Shown: positions 6,935 to 13,611 of the stretch, in pieces
How the letters are laid out: each line of letters begins with the position of its first letter
Numbering within the stretch: the first letter of the stretch is position 1
Assembly (NCBI GenBank): GCA_015060405.1
Contig: SUYN01000008.1
Coordinates: 1 to 33,488 of the forward strand
DNA: 33,488 nucleotides
Origin: Bacteroidales bacterium
Lineage (GTDB): Bacteria > Bacteroidota > Bacteroidia > Bacteroidales > UBA932
Direction of reading: 5' to 3'
The notes under the pieces: generated by a model
Told to the model about the DNA's origin: nothing
The model's database searches: none
What the model saw: only the letters and a program-made list of their open reading frames with translations
Position numbers and translations under genes: made by a program

Positions 6935-7192
6935 TTTATGGATTCAGACGGCAGCACAGCCCAGTTGGACTGTTATGCCTTTGGAGGCAGGTAGAACAGA
7001 AGCGGAAGCCTCATTGGCCCGTCCAACCGCTACCGCTTCAACGGTAAGGAGGAGCAGGTCACCGGCAATATCGGCCTGACCGACTATGGAGCAAGACTCT
7101 ACGACAACTCCCTCCCACGCTGGACAACCCCGGACCCGCTGGCGGAGAAGTACTATGGCATATCACCATATGCCTTCTGCAACAACAATCCG
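6935..7192 (+). pseudogene. Decayed RHS repeat fragment with in-frame TAG (start of cassette D)
   Basis: This reads MDSDGSTAQLDCYAFGGR, a TAG at 6992-6994, NRSGSLIGPSNRYRFNG and so on. Comparison with copy C (FGGRWDRSGSLIDQSNRYRF) shows the TAG sits at the Trp codon (TGG to TAG) and that about 12 nt between the STxQ and YAFGG codons are missing. The frame then continues without interruption into the 7193 ORF. Confidence 0.7.
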
Positions 7193-7216
7193 GTGAATTT
7201 TGTGGATTGGGATGGA
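7022..7216 (+). repeat. RHS core repeat, copy D
   Basis: A 195-bp core segment ending in NFVDWDG. It is more diverged than A-C, with YDNSLPRWTTPDP in place of YDSSVIRWTTPDP. Confidence 0.8.
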
Positions 7217-7855
7217 ATGGACTGGATAAAGTGCGCTGAAACTGGTAATTATGAATGGAGAGATGCTATTTATAATGATTCTGAGATCCCTGAAGGGTAT
7301 ACCTATGTAGGTTCTTCTACGGATGACATTCTAAAAGACTTGAATATCAACTCGCAATACAACATGAACGAATTAAGTATTATTTCAATTGGAGGTGACT
7401 GCGATGAAGTGAATCCTAACAAAAGTTCTTGGAGGCTATTAGTTCCTATAAACATTGAAGTTACTGCCTCTGTAAAAGTATCCCCTATAATTTCTTTTAT
7501 TCCAGCAAATAGTACCGGAAATAACTTACTAGGCAAGTCATTTACCGGAATAAAATTTACTGCAGTGATGACTCAAAGACAGGCTAACTCAATAAATGAT
7601 TTTGATAACGAGGCTATTGCTCGGTTTTATATTAATTATGGTCCGAAAGTTTTTGACCAACAACTGGAATCTCCTAAAGAGGCATATGTAGTGCCGTCAG
7701 GAACAAAAATAACATCGGGGACAATATTTATTTCAGCGAGTGCACTATCTCCTAACCGGTCATTTGGTAATGCTACTCTTGGTATATCTGCGCAGAACTT
7801 TGGTTTATATTCTCAAACCAAAAGTATACAATGGAAGATTAGTAGGTATTATTAA
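7193..7855 (+). CDS. RHS C-terminal domain of unknown type (cassette D)
   Basis: The listed GTG start is inside the conserved RHS core (NFVDWDG); the frame is open back to the TAG at 6992. After the core comes DWIKCAETGNYEWRD and YTYVGSS, a short motif I have seen following the core in other Bacteroidota RHS proteins. The remaining roughly 170 residues include VPINIEVTASVKVSPIIS and GTIFISASALSPNRSFGNAT and look beta-rich; no catalytic motif is apparent. A toxin role is inferred only from position. The downstream lipoprotein is a possible immunity partner. Because the RHS portion is truncated and carries a nonsense codon, expression as an effector is unlikely. Confidence 0.55.
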   Translation: MNFVDWDGMDWIKCAETGNYEWRDAIYNDSEIPEGYTYVGSSTDDILKDLNINSQYNMNELSIISIGGDCDEVNPNKSSWRLLVPINIEVTASVKVSPIISFIPANSTGNNLLGKSFTGIKFTAVMTQRQANSINDFDNEAIARFYINYGPKVFDQQLESPKEAYVVPSGTKITSGTIFISASALSPNRSFGNATLGISAQNFGLYSQTKSIQWKISRYY

Positions 7856-7883
7856 ACTAAATAACAATCATAATAGTTTGTAT

Positions 7884-8540
7884 ATGAATAAGATAAGTTA
7901 CATTGTCGTATTCTGCCTTTTAACCGGATGTATTCCCAACAATACCAACTGGGCAGAACGTCTTCAAGAAGCAAATCAAAAAGCTAGTGCTTATTATGAC
8001 TCACTTTCAGAGGAATGCCTTACTGATGCATTGAACCTATATGATGAAATCGCCGATAATTCCCCTGAATATAGAGATCATGCATTGATGTCAAAGTCTA
8101 TATTCTTGGGCAAGATTACTAGATTTGAAGAGGCTGTCAGCACAACTATGCTGATACCTGACACATCCGCAGTATTTGCATCATTCCGTACTAAAAGCAT
8201 TCATCTTAATGCCATTCTATCAGATATGGCACTGCATAATAATAACCGAGAGGATTATGAAGGTTATCTGATGAAAATAAACGAGGAGCTGGAGGCAAGG
8301 TTAGCGATGAGACGCGATTCATTGTATTATGCGATATGCTCTCCAATCATATACTCCACAGGATATATAGATAACGAAGATATTGTTGCTTTTATATACT
8401 ATTTGGCTAATATGACAGTATATGATAACAAGAAAGTAAACGATGTGATAAAATGTTTGAAAGGCAGAATACCGGAGCCCAACAGTCACTCTAAAGATTT
8501 TTTTACTTATCTTGACGAAGCATTTCCAGCAGAGGAATAG
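7884..8540 (+). CDS. Lipoprotein with helical repeats, putative immunity (cassette D)
   Basis: The start at ATG 7884 is chosen because it opens a clean lipoprotein signal (MNKISYIVVFCLLTG-C, then IPNNT); an upstream in-frame start would overlap the preceding gene. The mature protein of about 200 residues is predicted mostly helical and looks like a degenerate TPR-type solenoid (WAERLQEANQKASAYYDSL, ALNLYDEIADNSPEYRDHAL, GKITRFEEAV). It lies 28 nt after cassette D's toxin and is followed by a terminator at 8678. Family not recognised; an immunity or scaffold role is inferred from context. Confidence 0.6.
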   Translation: MNKISYIVVFCLLTGCIPNNTNWAERLQEANQKASAYYDSLSEECLTDALNLYDEIADNSPEYRDHALMSKSIFLGKITRFEEAVSTTMLIPDTSAVFASFRTKSIHLNAILSDMALHNNNREDYEGYLMKINEELEARLAMRRDSLYYAICSPIIYSTGYIDNEDIVAFIYYLANMTVYDNKKVNDVIKCLKGRIPEPNSHSKDFFTYLDEAFPAEE

Positions 8541-8765
8541 TTGTAGGTTCCCTTTTACTTTTGTTTTCCGACCTCTCTGACTGATAATGTAGGGATAGTC
8601 ATTTAATTCATTCAGTTTGAGTAAACCGGCAAACTTTCCCGTATTTTCCTCGATCTAGCTCATCGCATTTTATATCGTCGGCTCTAGTTTTAGGGCCGAT
8701 TTTTCACTTTTTGGTCACGGCTGGAGCCACCTATGAGTCGTTATATGCCACATGCAAGCGCTAAG
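8541..8765. other. Non-coding gap carrying one terminator
   Basis: No gene is seen. The only clear structure is the terminator hairpin at 8678-8704. RHS homology resumes just after a TAA near 8762. Confidence 0.6.
8678..8704 (+). terminator. Rho-independent terminator after cassette D
   Basis: A 9-bp stem (8678-8686 with 8691-8699, one G-T pair) with loop GTTT, followed by TTTTTC and a second T-rich run. Confidence 0.75.
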
Positions 8766-8851
8766 CATTACTATTCATACCTGGCAACAAGCTTACGTCC
8801 TCTGTCAATGGAAGCGACAGCGCTGCATACTCTTATTATGCGAATGGAAAC

Positions 8852-10105
8852 TTGAAGAGCGACAGCCGCAGAGACTTGCAATTCCAATATAATTTGCTTA
8901 ACTTGCCGTCAGTAGTTACTGATGCATCAGGTCAGACGGTCAAGGTAAGGTACAGCTACCTCGCTGACGGCACGAAACTGTCAGTGCGTGACGCGCAGAA
9001 CGATGGCCTGAGCTACCGCGGCTCATTCGTTTACTTAGCGGACGGGACATCAAGTTCGACAGCCGTCACAGAAAAGTTGGAGAGTATTGCTCACGACGAT
9101 GGAAGATTCGTGGCGCTGTCTGCTTCTGCTGGAGCGACTACGACACAGTTCATTGACACTTGGCACGTAAGGGACCACCTCGGCAGCGTAAGGACGGTTC
9201 TGGACATCACGAGAGATACTTCGGAAGTAAGCGATCCGACTCTGGCGATCCTGGAGCAGAATGACTACCTCCCGTTCGGCACAAGAATCGATCTCGACAG
9301 TCTTGCATACGACCAGTCTAACCGCTACCGTTTCAACGGCAAAGAAGAACAGGTCACTGGAAGCTTAGGCCTGATTGACTATGGAGCAAGACTCTACGAC
9401 AACCTCCTTCCACGCTGGACAACCCCGGCCCCGCTCGCGGAGAAATACTACAGCACCTCGCCGTACGCCTTCAGCAACAACAATCCGGTGAACTTTGTGG
9501 ATCCGGATGGGGAGTTCCCCTTTTTAGCTAATTTCGTAGGCGGCTTTGTGTCTGCAGGGGTTGAATACGGCAGCCAGGTAATAGGAAATATTGTTAGTAA
9601 TGGATTTTCAGTTGAATCCTTTACAAACGTTGACGTTTTTGATATCGGAGTAGCTTTTGGAGAAGGTTTTATAACTTCCGGTACTAATGTCGCAAGAAGG
9701 GTGATTACTAAAGCAGCTGTTGAACTGACAGGAGAGATAGCACGTAATACTGTTGATGTTCAGGTCGGGTATGGTACAGACCATACTCCTATAGTCAATT
9801 CATTTGGAGATGTTATCGTTGAAACTGCTATTGGTGTGGCAAGCGAAGCAATCAATGTCGATGTAAATATCAGTCCGTTTAAAGGAGTGAGCAATACTAA
9901 GGCAGTTCGTGCAGCAAAAGATGCCGCAAATACAAAAGGCGAAAGTCTATCGTCTCATGCGGCTGATGGTGTTAGAAGAAGGAATGCAACGCTCAATACC
10001 GAAAAAGCTGCCGCTAATCAAGCTATATCAGAAGGTGTGGGATCTGTGACTGGTTCTGTAGTGTCTAAGGTTATTGATGAAATTCAAGATAAATATAGAG
10101 ATTAA
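8852..10105 (+). CDS. RHS core fragment with hydrophobic C-terminal domain (cassette E)
   Basis: The RHS frame is open from about 8765, where NKLTSSVNGSDSAAYSYYAN can be read, but has no ATG; the listed TTG is arbitrary. Residues 1 to about 220 are RHS repeats and core (LQFQYNLLNLP, VRYSYLADGTKLSVRD, WHVRDHLGSVRTVLD, FNGKEEQVTGSLG, NPVNFVDPDG). It is the longest core copy and retains the roughly 51 residues missing from cassette A. The C-terminal roughly 195 residues are Gly/Val-rich with amphipathic stretches (FLANFVGGFVSAGVEYGS, AFGEGFITSGTNVARRV) and end in a polar helical region. No catalytic motif is visible. A membrane-active toxin or an inactive pre-toxin linker are both possible. The membrane protein 3 nt downstream is the likely partner. 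Confidence 0.65.
   Translation: MKSDSRRDLQFQYNLLNLPSVVTDASGQTVKVRYSYLADGTKLSVRDAQNDGLSYRGSFVYLADGTSSSTAVTEKLESIAHDDGRFVALSASAGATTTQFIDTWHVRDHLGSVRTVLDITRDTSEVSDPTLAILEQNDYLPFGTRIDLDSLAYDQSNRYRFNGKEEQVTGSLGLIDYGARLYDNLLPRWTTPAPLAEKYYSTSPYAFSNNNPVNFVDPDGEFPFLANFVGGFVSAGVEYGSQVIGNIVSNGFSVESFTNVDVFDIGVAFGEGFITSGTNVARRVITKAAVELTGEIARNTVDVQVGYGTDHTPIVNSFGDVIVETAIGVASEAINVDVNISPFKGVSNTKAVRAAKDAANTKGESLSSHAADGVRRRNATLNTEKAAANQAISEGVGSVTGSVVSKVIDEIQDKYRD
9317..9510 (+). repeat. RHS core repeat, copy E
   Basis: The core segment from SNRYRFNGKEEQ to VDPDG, on the plus strand. It carries small changes such as LIDYGARLYDNLLPRWTTPAP. Confidence 0.8.
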
Positions 10106-10108
10106 CAC

Positions 10109-10525
10109 ATGGGGACAGAAGGGACTCGTAGACGTAATAGAAATCGTCGTTTACGAAAGAAAGAGCAAAAACTTTCAAAAATAAATCATATTTTCACTGA
10201 AAGTAGGAATATCTTTATTACCGGTGCACTTATTATTATTGTAACTTTCTTAATTGGGAAGGTCGAAATAGAAAATATTTGTCTTTATAATAAAGGAGTA
10301 GAGGCGAAGGCATATGTTTATAAAATACGCTCATTGAAAACAGGTTCTAGGAGTGTATACGAGTTTAAAGTTGCCAATGAGAGATATATAGGCGAAGATT
10401 TAAATGCTAAACTAGGGGATTCTATACAAGTCGTATATCTTCCCCTAAAACCAAAGATTAACAGGAATGCAGAAGTATTAGACCAAGATTGGTGTATATG
10501 GTTATACCGCAAAATTATTGAATAA
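10109..10525 (+). CDS. Small membrane protein, putative immunity (cassette E)
   Basis: 138 residues; the ATG is 3 nt after the RHS stop. The N-terminus is strongly basic (TRRRNRNRRLRKKEQK) and is followed by one membrane segment (NIFITGALIIIVTFLIG), so the C-terminal part (VEAKAYVYKIRSLKTGSRSVYEF, GDSIQVVYLPLKPKINRNAEV) should be outside the cytoplasm. The C-terminal pattern resembles small DUF3592-like domains, but I hold that loosely. Coupling to the RHS cassette suggests immunity at the inner membrane. There is no strong terminator directly after it. Confidence 0.55.
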   Translation: MGTEGTRRRNRNRRLRKKEQKLSKINHIFTESRNIFITGALIIIVTFLIGKVEIENICLYNKGVEAKAYVYKIRSLKTGSRSVYEFKVANERYIGEDLNAKLGDSIQVVYLPLKPKINRNAEVLDQDWCIWLYRKIIE

Positions 10526-10649
10526 CATATTATCGATGCATCTTTCTCAAATCACAATTTAATATGAAAGTATCCATAAAATAGTTTCAATTAATACTAT
10601 ATGTAAAAATAATAGCATAGATTGGTGAATCCTCTTTTTCGACATATTC
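10526..10649. other. AT-rich intergenic stretch
   Basis: An AT-rich border between the RHS island and the chromosomal genes. I see no gene, tRNA or clear repeat. Confidence 0.4.
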
Positions 10650-10679
10650 TTGGAGCTACCGAAAATGTTTGTACCTTTG
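10650..10679 (+). promoter_or_regulatory. Bacteroidota-type promoter
   Basis: TTGG (10650-10653) and TACCTTTG (10672-10679) are separated by 18 nt, fitting the TTTG / TAnnTTTG consensus. Transcription would begin near 10686. Confidence 0.55.
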
Positions 10680-10685
10680 TAGCAG

Positions 10686-10758
10686 TTATATGGGATGGTT
10701 CGTTCCCAAATTCATACATCAGGTGTCTATCTCCCAAATAGCACCTGATTATTTTTTT
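10686..10758 (+). ncRNA. Candidate short terminated RNA or attenuated leader of the mutarotase gene
   Basis: A good -7 element ends 6 nt before this segment and a strong terminator closes it, defining a transcript of about 73 nt. A 5-bp hairpin (TGGGA 10691-10695 with TCCCA 10704-10708) precedes the terminator stem. It could be a small RNA. It could also be a leader whose terminator controls the epimerase-like gene starting at 10809. An ATG at 10690 opens a 33-codon frame (MGWFVPKFIHQ...) that would be translated through the terminator, as in attenuation. No known RNA family was recognised. Confidence 0.4.
10718..10758 (+). terminator. Strong rho-independent terminator
   Basis: ATCAGGTG (10718-10725) pairs with CACCTGAT (10742-10749), with an inner CTAT/ATAG pairing and a T7 run at 10752-10758. 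It lies 50 nt upstream of the next gene's start, so it ends a short transcript or attenuates the downstream gene. Confidence 0.75.
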
Positions 10759-10808
10759 AGAAAGTTAGCCGAGAGGACTTTCATGAAATGAGATAGTTAT
10801 ATAATGAT

Positions 10809-11690
10809 ATGGATATGCATACACTGAAGAATGATGTGCTGACCGTTCAGGTCAGCGGGCATGGAGCTGAGCTCCACAGCATCCGTAAAGGTACACAGGA
10901 ATATTTATGGCAGGCGGATCCGAAGTATTGGGGACGACATTCTCCGGTACTTTTCCCCATTGTGGGCAGCGTCTGGAACAAGCTCTATCGCGTAGACGGC
11001 AGGGTCTATGAGCTCGGACAGCACGGCTTCGCCCGCGACATGGATTTCGTGAAGATGGAAGGTTCCGACACGGAGGTGCTTTACCGGCTGGAGTCCGATG
11101 AGGAGACCTTGAGGAAATACCCCTGGCCTTTCCGCCTTGAGATAGGCTACAGACTGAAGGACAACACCTTGGATGTGATCTGGAAGGTGTACAATCCGGG
11201 AGAGGAGGACATGTATTTCCAGATAGGAGCCCATCCTGCCTTCAATTATCCTGATTATGATCCGGACAAGGCTGAAAGGGGCTGTTTCTCATTCGACAGG
11301 ACGGAAGGCCTGGAATGTATCCGCATAAAGGAGAAGGGTTGTGTGGACGCGGTGACCAGGTACCCTCTTGAACTTCGTGAAGACGGGCTTCTTCCGTTGA
11401 GCAGGGACACCTTCGATGTCATCGACACCCTCATGCTTCAGGATTCGCAGATCTCCCGTGTGACCCTGCACCGCAATGACGGCACTCCTTGGCTGACCTT
11501 GAACTTCACCGCTCCGGTTGTCGGACTCTGGTCGCCTCCGGGAAAGAATGCTCCGTTCATCTGTATAGAACCGTGGTACGGAAGGTGTGACAGGGCCGGA
11601 TATGAGGGCGACTACAGGGATAAGGACTGGATCAACTGCCTGGCTCCGGGTGAAGGATTTGAAAGCATATATACGATAGAAATAGCCTGA
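10809..11690 (+). CDS. Aldose 1-epimerase family protein (LacX-like)
   Basis: 293 residues, full length for the LacX-like branch of the galactose mutarotase superfamily. These proteins interconvert alpha and beta anomers of galactose or related sugars in the cytoplasm. Visible features are an N-terminal beta-sandwich (LTVQVSGHGAELHSIRK, YLWQADPKYWGRHSPVLFP), the HGFARDMDF segment with a likely catalytic-site His, GAHPAFNYP with a second conserved His, and FICIEPWYGRCD with the conserved Glu. There is no signal peptide. ATG 10809 and ATG 10815 are both possible starts. A perfect terminator begins 20 nt after the stop. It stands alone rather than in the galactan locus, but could serve galactose released there. 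The exact sugar is unknown. Confidence 0.85.
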   Translation: MDMHTLKNDVLTVQVSGHGAELHSIRKGTQEYLWQADPKYWGRHSPVLFPIVGSVWNKLYRVDGRVYELGQHGFARDMDFVKMEGSDTEVLYRLESDEETLRKYPWPFRLEIGYRLKDNTLDVIWKVYNPGEEDMYFQIGAHPAFNYPDYDPDKAERGCFSFDRTEGLECIRIKEKGCVDAVTRYPLELREDGLLPLSRDTFDVIDTLMLQDSQISRVTLHRNDGTPWLTLNFTAPVVGLWSPPGKNAPFICIEPWYGRCDRAGYEGDYRDKDWINCLAPGEGFESIYTIEIA

Positions 11691-11710
11691 TAGCATAGTT
11701 TTTGACTTTC

Positions 11711-11750
11711 CTGCGTTTAAGTTGATAGTGTAACTTAAACGCAGTTTTTT
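11711..11750 (+). terminator. Perfect 13-bp terminator ending at the lipocalin start codon
   Basis: CTGCGTTTAAGTT (11711-11723) and AACTTAAACGCAG (11732-11744) form a perfect stem with an 8-nt loop, followed by T6 (11745-11750). The next base is the A of the lipocalin ATG, so the structure also covers that gene's ribosome-binding region. Confidence 0.85.
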
Positions 11751-12293
11751 ATGAAACGTCTTTTTCCGTTGGTCCTGGCGGCAATGTTGTTCCCAGGCCT
11801 GATCAAAGCCCAGAACGATTCGTTCGACAATTCTACAACAGATGATTTTGAACTCAGCAGATTTCTCGGTACATGGTACGAGATTGCGCGGTTCGACCAC
11901 AGTTTCGAGAGAGGGATGCAGAATGTGACTGCCGAGTACCTCCTTCGCGACGACGGCAAGGTGGATGTCCTCAATTCGGGATGGAAGGACGGGAAATACA
12001 AGGTGGCAGAAGGAAAGGCAAAGCAGCCTGACCCTCTGGATGATCCGGCTGCCTTGAAGGTCTCCTTCTTCCTGTTCTTCTACAGTGACTACAATGTCAT
12101 GATGCTTGATGACGACTACCAGGTCGCCCTAGTGGGCAGCAAGGGTCCGGACTATCTGTGGATCCTCTCAAGAGACCCTTCGCCAAGTGACAAGGTCATA
12201 GGGACGGTCATTGAAGAGGCCGACCGCCGAGGTTATGACACATCCAAGCTCATCTGGGTGGACCAGAGCATGAACGAAGCCGTCAGTTTGTGA
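11751..12293 (+). CDS. Lipocalin family protein (Blc-like), exported
   Basis: 180 residues. Residues 1-20 are a signal peptide (MKRLFPLVLAAMLFPGLIKA), followed by the lipocalin first conserved region RFLGTWYEIARFDHSFERG. Later come the VTAEY strand, VSFFLFFYSDYNVMMLDDDYQVALVGS and YLWILSRDP, matching bacterial lipocalins such as Blc, which bind lysophospholipids or other small lipids. There is no lipobox Cys, so it is probably soluble in the periplasm. The ATG directly follows a strong terminator, leaving no obvious ribosome-binding site. Expression may rely on read-through, or on translation when the hairpin is melted. Its 3-prime end overlaps the convergent lipoprotein gene by 11 nt. Confidence 0.88.
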   Translation: MKRLFPLVLAAMLFPGLIKAQNDSFDNSTTDDFELSRFLGTWYEIARFDHSFERGMQNVTAEYLLRDDGKVDVLNSGWKDGKYKVAEGKAKQPDPLDDPAALKVSFFLFFYSDYNVMMLDDDYQVALVGSKGPDYLWILSRDPSPSDKVIGTVIEEADRRGYDTSKLIWVDQSMNEAVSL

Positions 12294-13530
12294 ATGTAAG
12301 GTTCAGGAACAGTCCCGGAGATGCCGCCACAGGCTTTTCCGGGGCATATTTTTCTTCAACAGCCAGTTCCGGAAGGAAGGACCTCGAGACGTAGTCTATG
12401 ACATAGAGGTCAAGGGTGTCGGTGTCTTCTCCGTCTATGAGCCTCAGTCCTATGTATGACTCGGTGTCCTCACTGGTGAAGTCCTGTGAGAAGTCCCTGT
12501 TGGTCTTGTCGAGTAGGAAGGTCTGCACGGATGCACTCTCTCCGTTTCCGAGATCCAGATCCAGCTCCTTTCCCTTCTCCATGACAGACTTTCCGATGAA
12601 ATAATGCTTGAAACCCGAGTAGAACCTTGGGCTGAATGATCCGGTCCCGAGATCGAACTCGACCACGTCGTTCGGATTGAACCGAGGCATCAGGTCGAGG
12701 CCGGTGTAGCTCTCGTTCCAGTACTTCCTCATGTAGGTGGAGTCTGTGACGAGCGTGTCGATCTCCCATTTCCCGTTCAGGCAGTTCCACAATGTGTCCA
12801 TAAGGCTGATTGTCATCTGCTGTTCTGCTCCTGCTCCGTATTTCTCGTCAAATCCGAGGTTAAGGACTATGAGGTCCCTTCCTTCAGAAGGCTTCGGCTT
12901 GAGGGCTTTCAGCTTCAGGGAGCCGTTGCTCGCGCCTTTTGCTATCGTGTAGTGCGAGCTGTCTGCAAATACGAAATCCTCTCCCTCTACTGCAGTGGAC
13001 TTCTCTGTGTCTATGCTGAGGGTGACGGCTGCATCCTTTCCCAGGACCTTTATCTTTCCCTTCCTGTCGCAGGTGCTGAATCCTATGTCCAGCGAGTCGG
13101 TGATCATTGCATGGCCGGTCGGAAATGAAATATAGGCCAGCTTGTCCTGCAGGGTGTATTCTGAAGTCAGGTACTTTCCCTCTCCGATCCCGTCGGCAAC
13201 CGTGAGGCTGAGGGTCAATGTCCTGTCGGTGCCGAACTTCAATGTGGTCACCACAATGGAATCCACGGGATTCACGCCTCCAAGTATGAATTCGTCTCCT
13301 GAAACGGTGTAGTCGACTCCGCGCTCGGCTGTGCCTCCGAAGGTGACAGGGAAGTGCTGTGCATATGATGTGTCGACTGCCATCGAAGCCAGTCTGAAGA
13401 TGGCTGTTTCCTCATAAATCTCCGGCTGCGGTGCGAATAATGACACTGCCGGTTCAAGGTCTGCAGTCTTGCTGCATGCCACTGACAGAGCTGCGATAAT
13501 GAGCAGTGTGGATAGACTCTTTTTCATCAT
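12283..13530 (-). CDS. Lipoprotein with Calx-beta-like repeats
   Basis: 415 residues with a lipoprotein signal (MMKKSLSTLLIIAALSVA-C). Two segments resemble Calx-beta strands in Bacteroidota surface lipoproteins: VTFGGTAERGVDYTVSGD (about residues 62-80) and IDTEKSTAVEGEDFVFAD (about 172-190). The C-terminal half (WEIDTLVTDSTYMRKYW to LFLNLTFTN) is a separate beta-rich domain seen in DUF4843-like proteins; that label is tentative. It is probably anchored in the outer membrane; substrate unknown. It is convergent with the lipocalin and divergent from feoB, with a -7 element (TATCTTTG, minus strand) 17 nt upstream of the start. Confidence 0.7.
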   Translation of the reverse strand: MMKKSLSTLLIIAALSVACSKTADLEPAVSLFAPQPEIYEETAIFRLASMAVDTSYAQHFPVTFGGTAERGVDYTVSGDEFILGGVNPVDSIVVTTLKFGTDRTLTLSLTVADGIGEGKYLTSEYTLQDKLAYISFPTGHAMITDSLDIGFSTCDRKGKIKVLGKDAAVTLSIDTEKSTAVEGEDFVFADSSHYTIAKGASNGSLKLKALKPKPSEGRDLIVLNLGFDEKYGAGAEQQMTISLMDTLWNCLNGKWEIDTLVTDSTYMRKYWNESYTGLDLMPRFNPNDVVEFDLGTGSFSPRFYSGFKHYFIGKSVMEKGKELDLDLGNGESASVQTFLLDKTNRDFSQDFTSEDTESYIGLRLIDGEDTDTLDLYVIDYVSRSFLPELAVEEKYAPEKPVAASPGLFLNLTFTN

Positions 13531-13546
13531 TTCATAAATTAACTTA

Positions 13547-13554
13547 CAAAGATA
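13547..13554 (-). promoter_or_regulatory. -7 element for the Calx-beta-like lipoprotein
   Basis: TATCTTTG on the minus strand matches TAnnTTTG exactly, 17 nt upstream of the start. No clear -33 TTTG was found. Confidence 0.45.
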
Positions 13555-13559
13555 TGTAT

Positions 13560-13567
13560 TATATTTG
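13560..13567 (+). promoter_or_regulatory. -7 element for feoAB
   Basis: TATATTTG matches TAnnTTTG exactly, 45 nt upstream of the feoAB start. It sits almost back to back with the minus-strand -7 element at 13547-13554, so the divergent promoters probably overlap. No -33 match or Fur-like site was convincing. Confidence 0.45.
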
Positions 13568-13611
13568 TATTTTCGGGTGTAGGGTGATTTGGAATTTGTG
13601 AAAGGTAAGTC

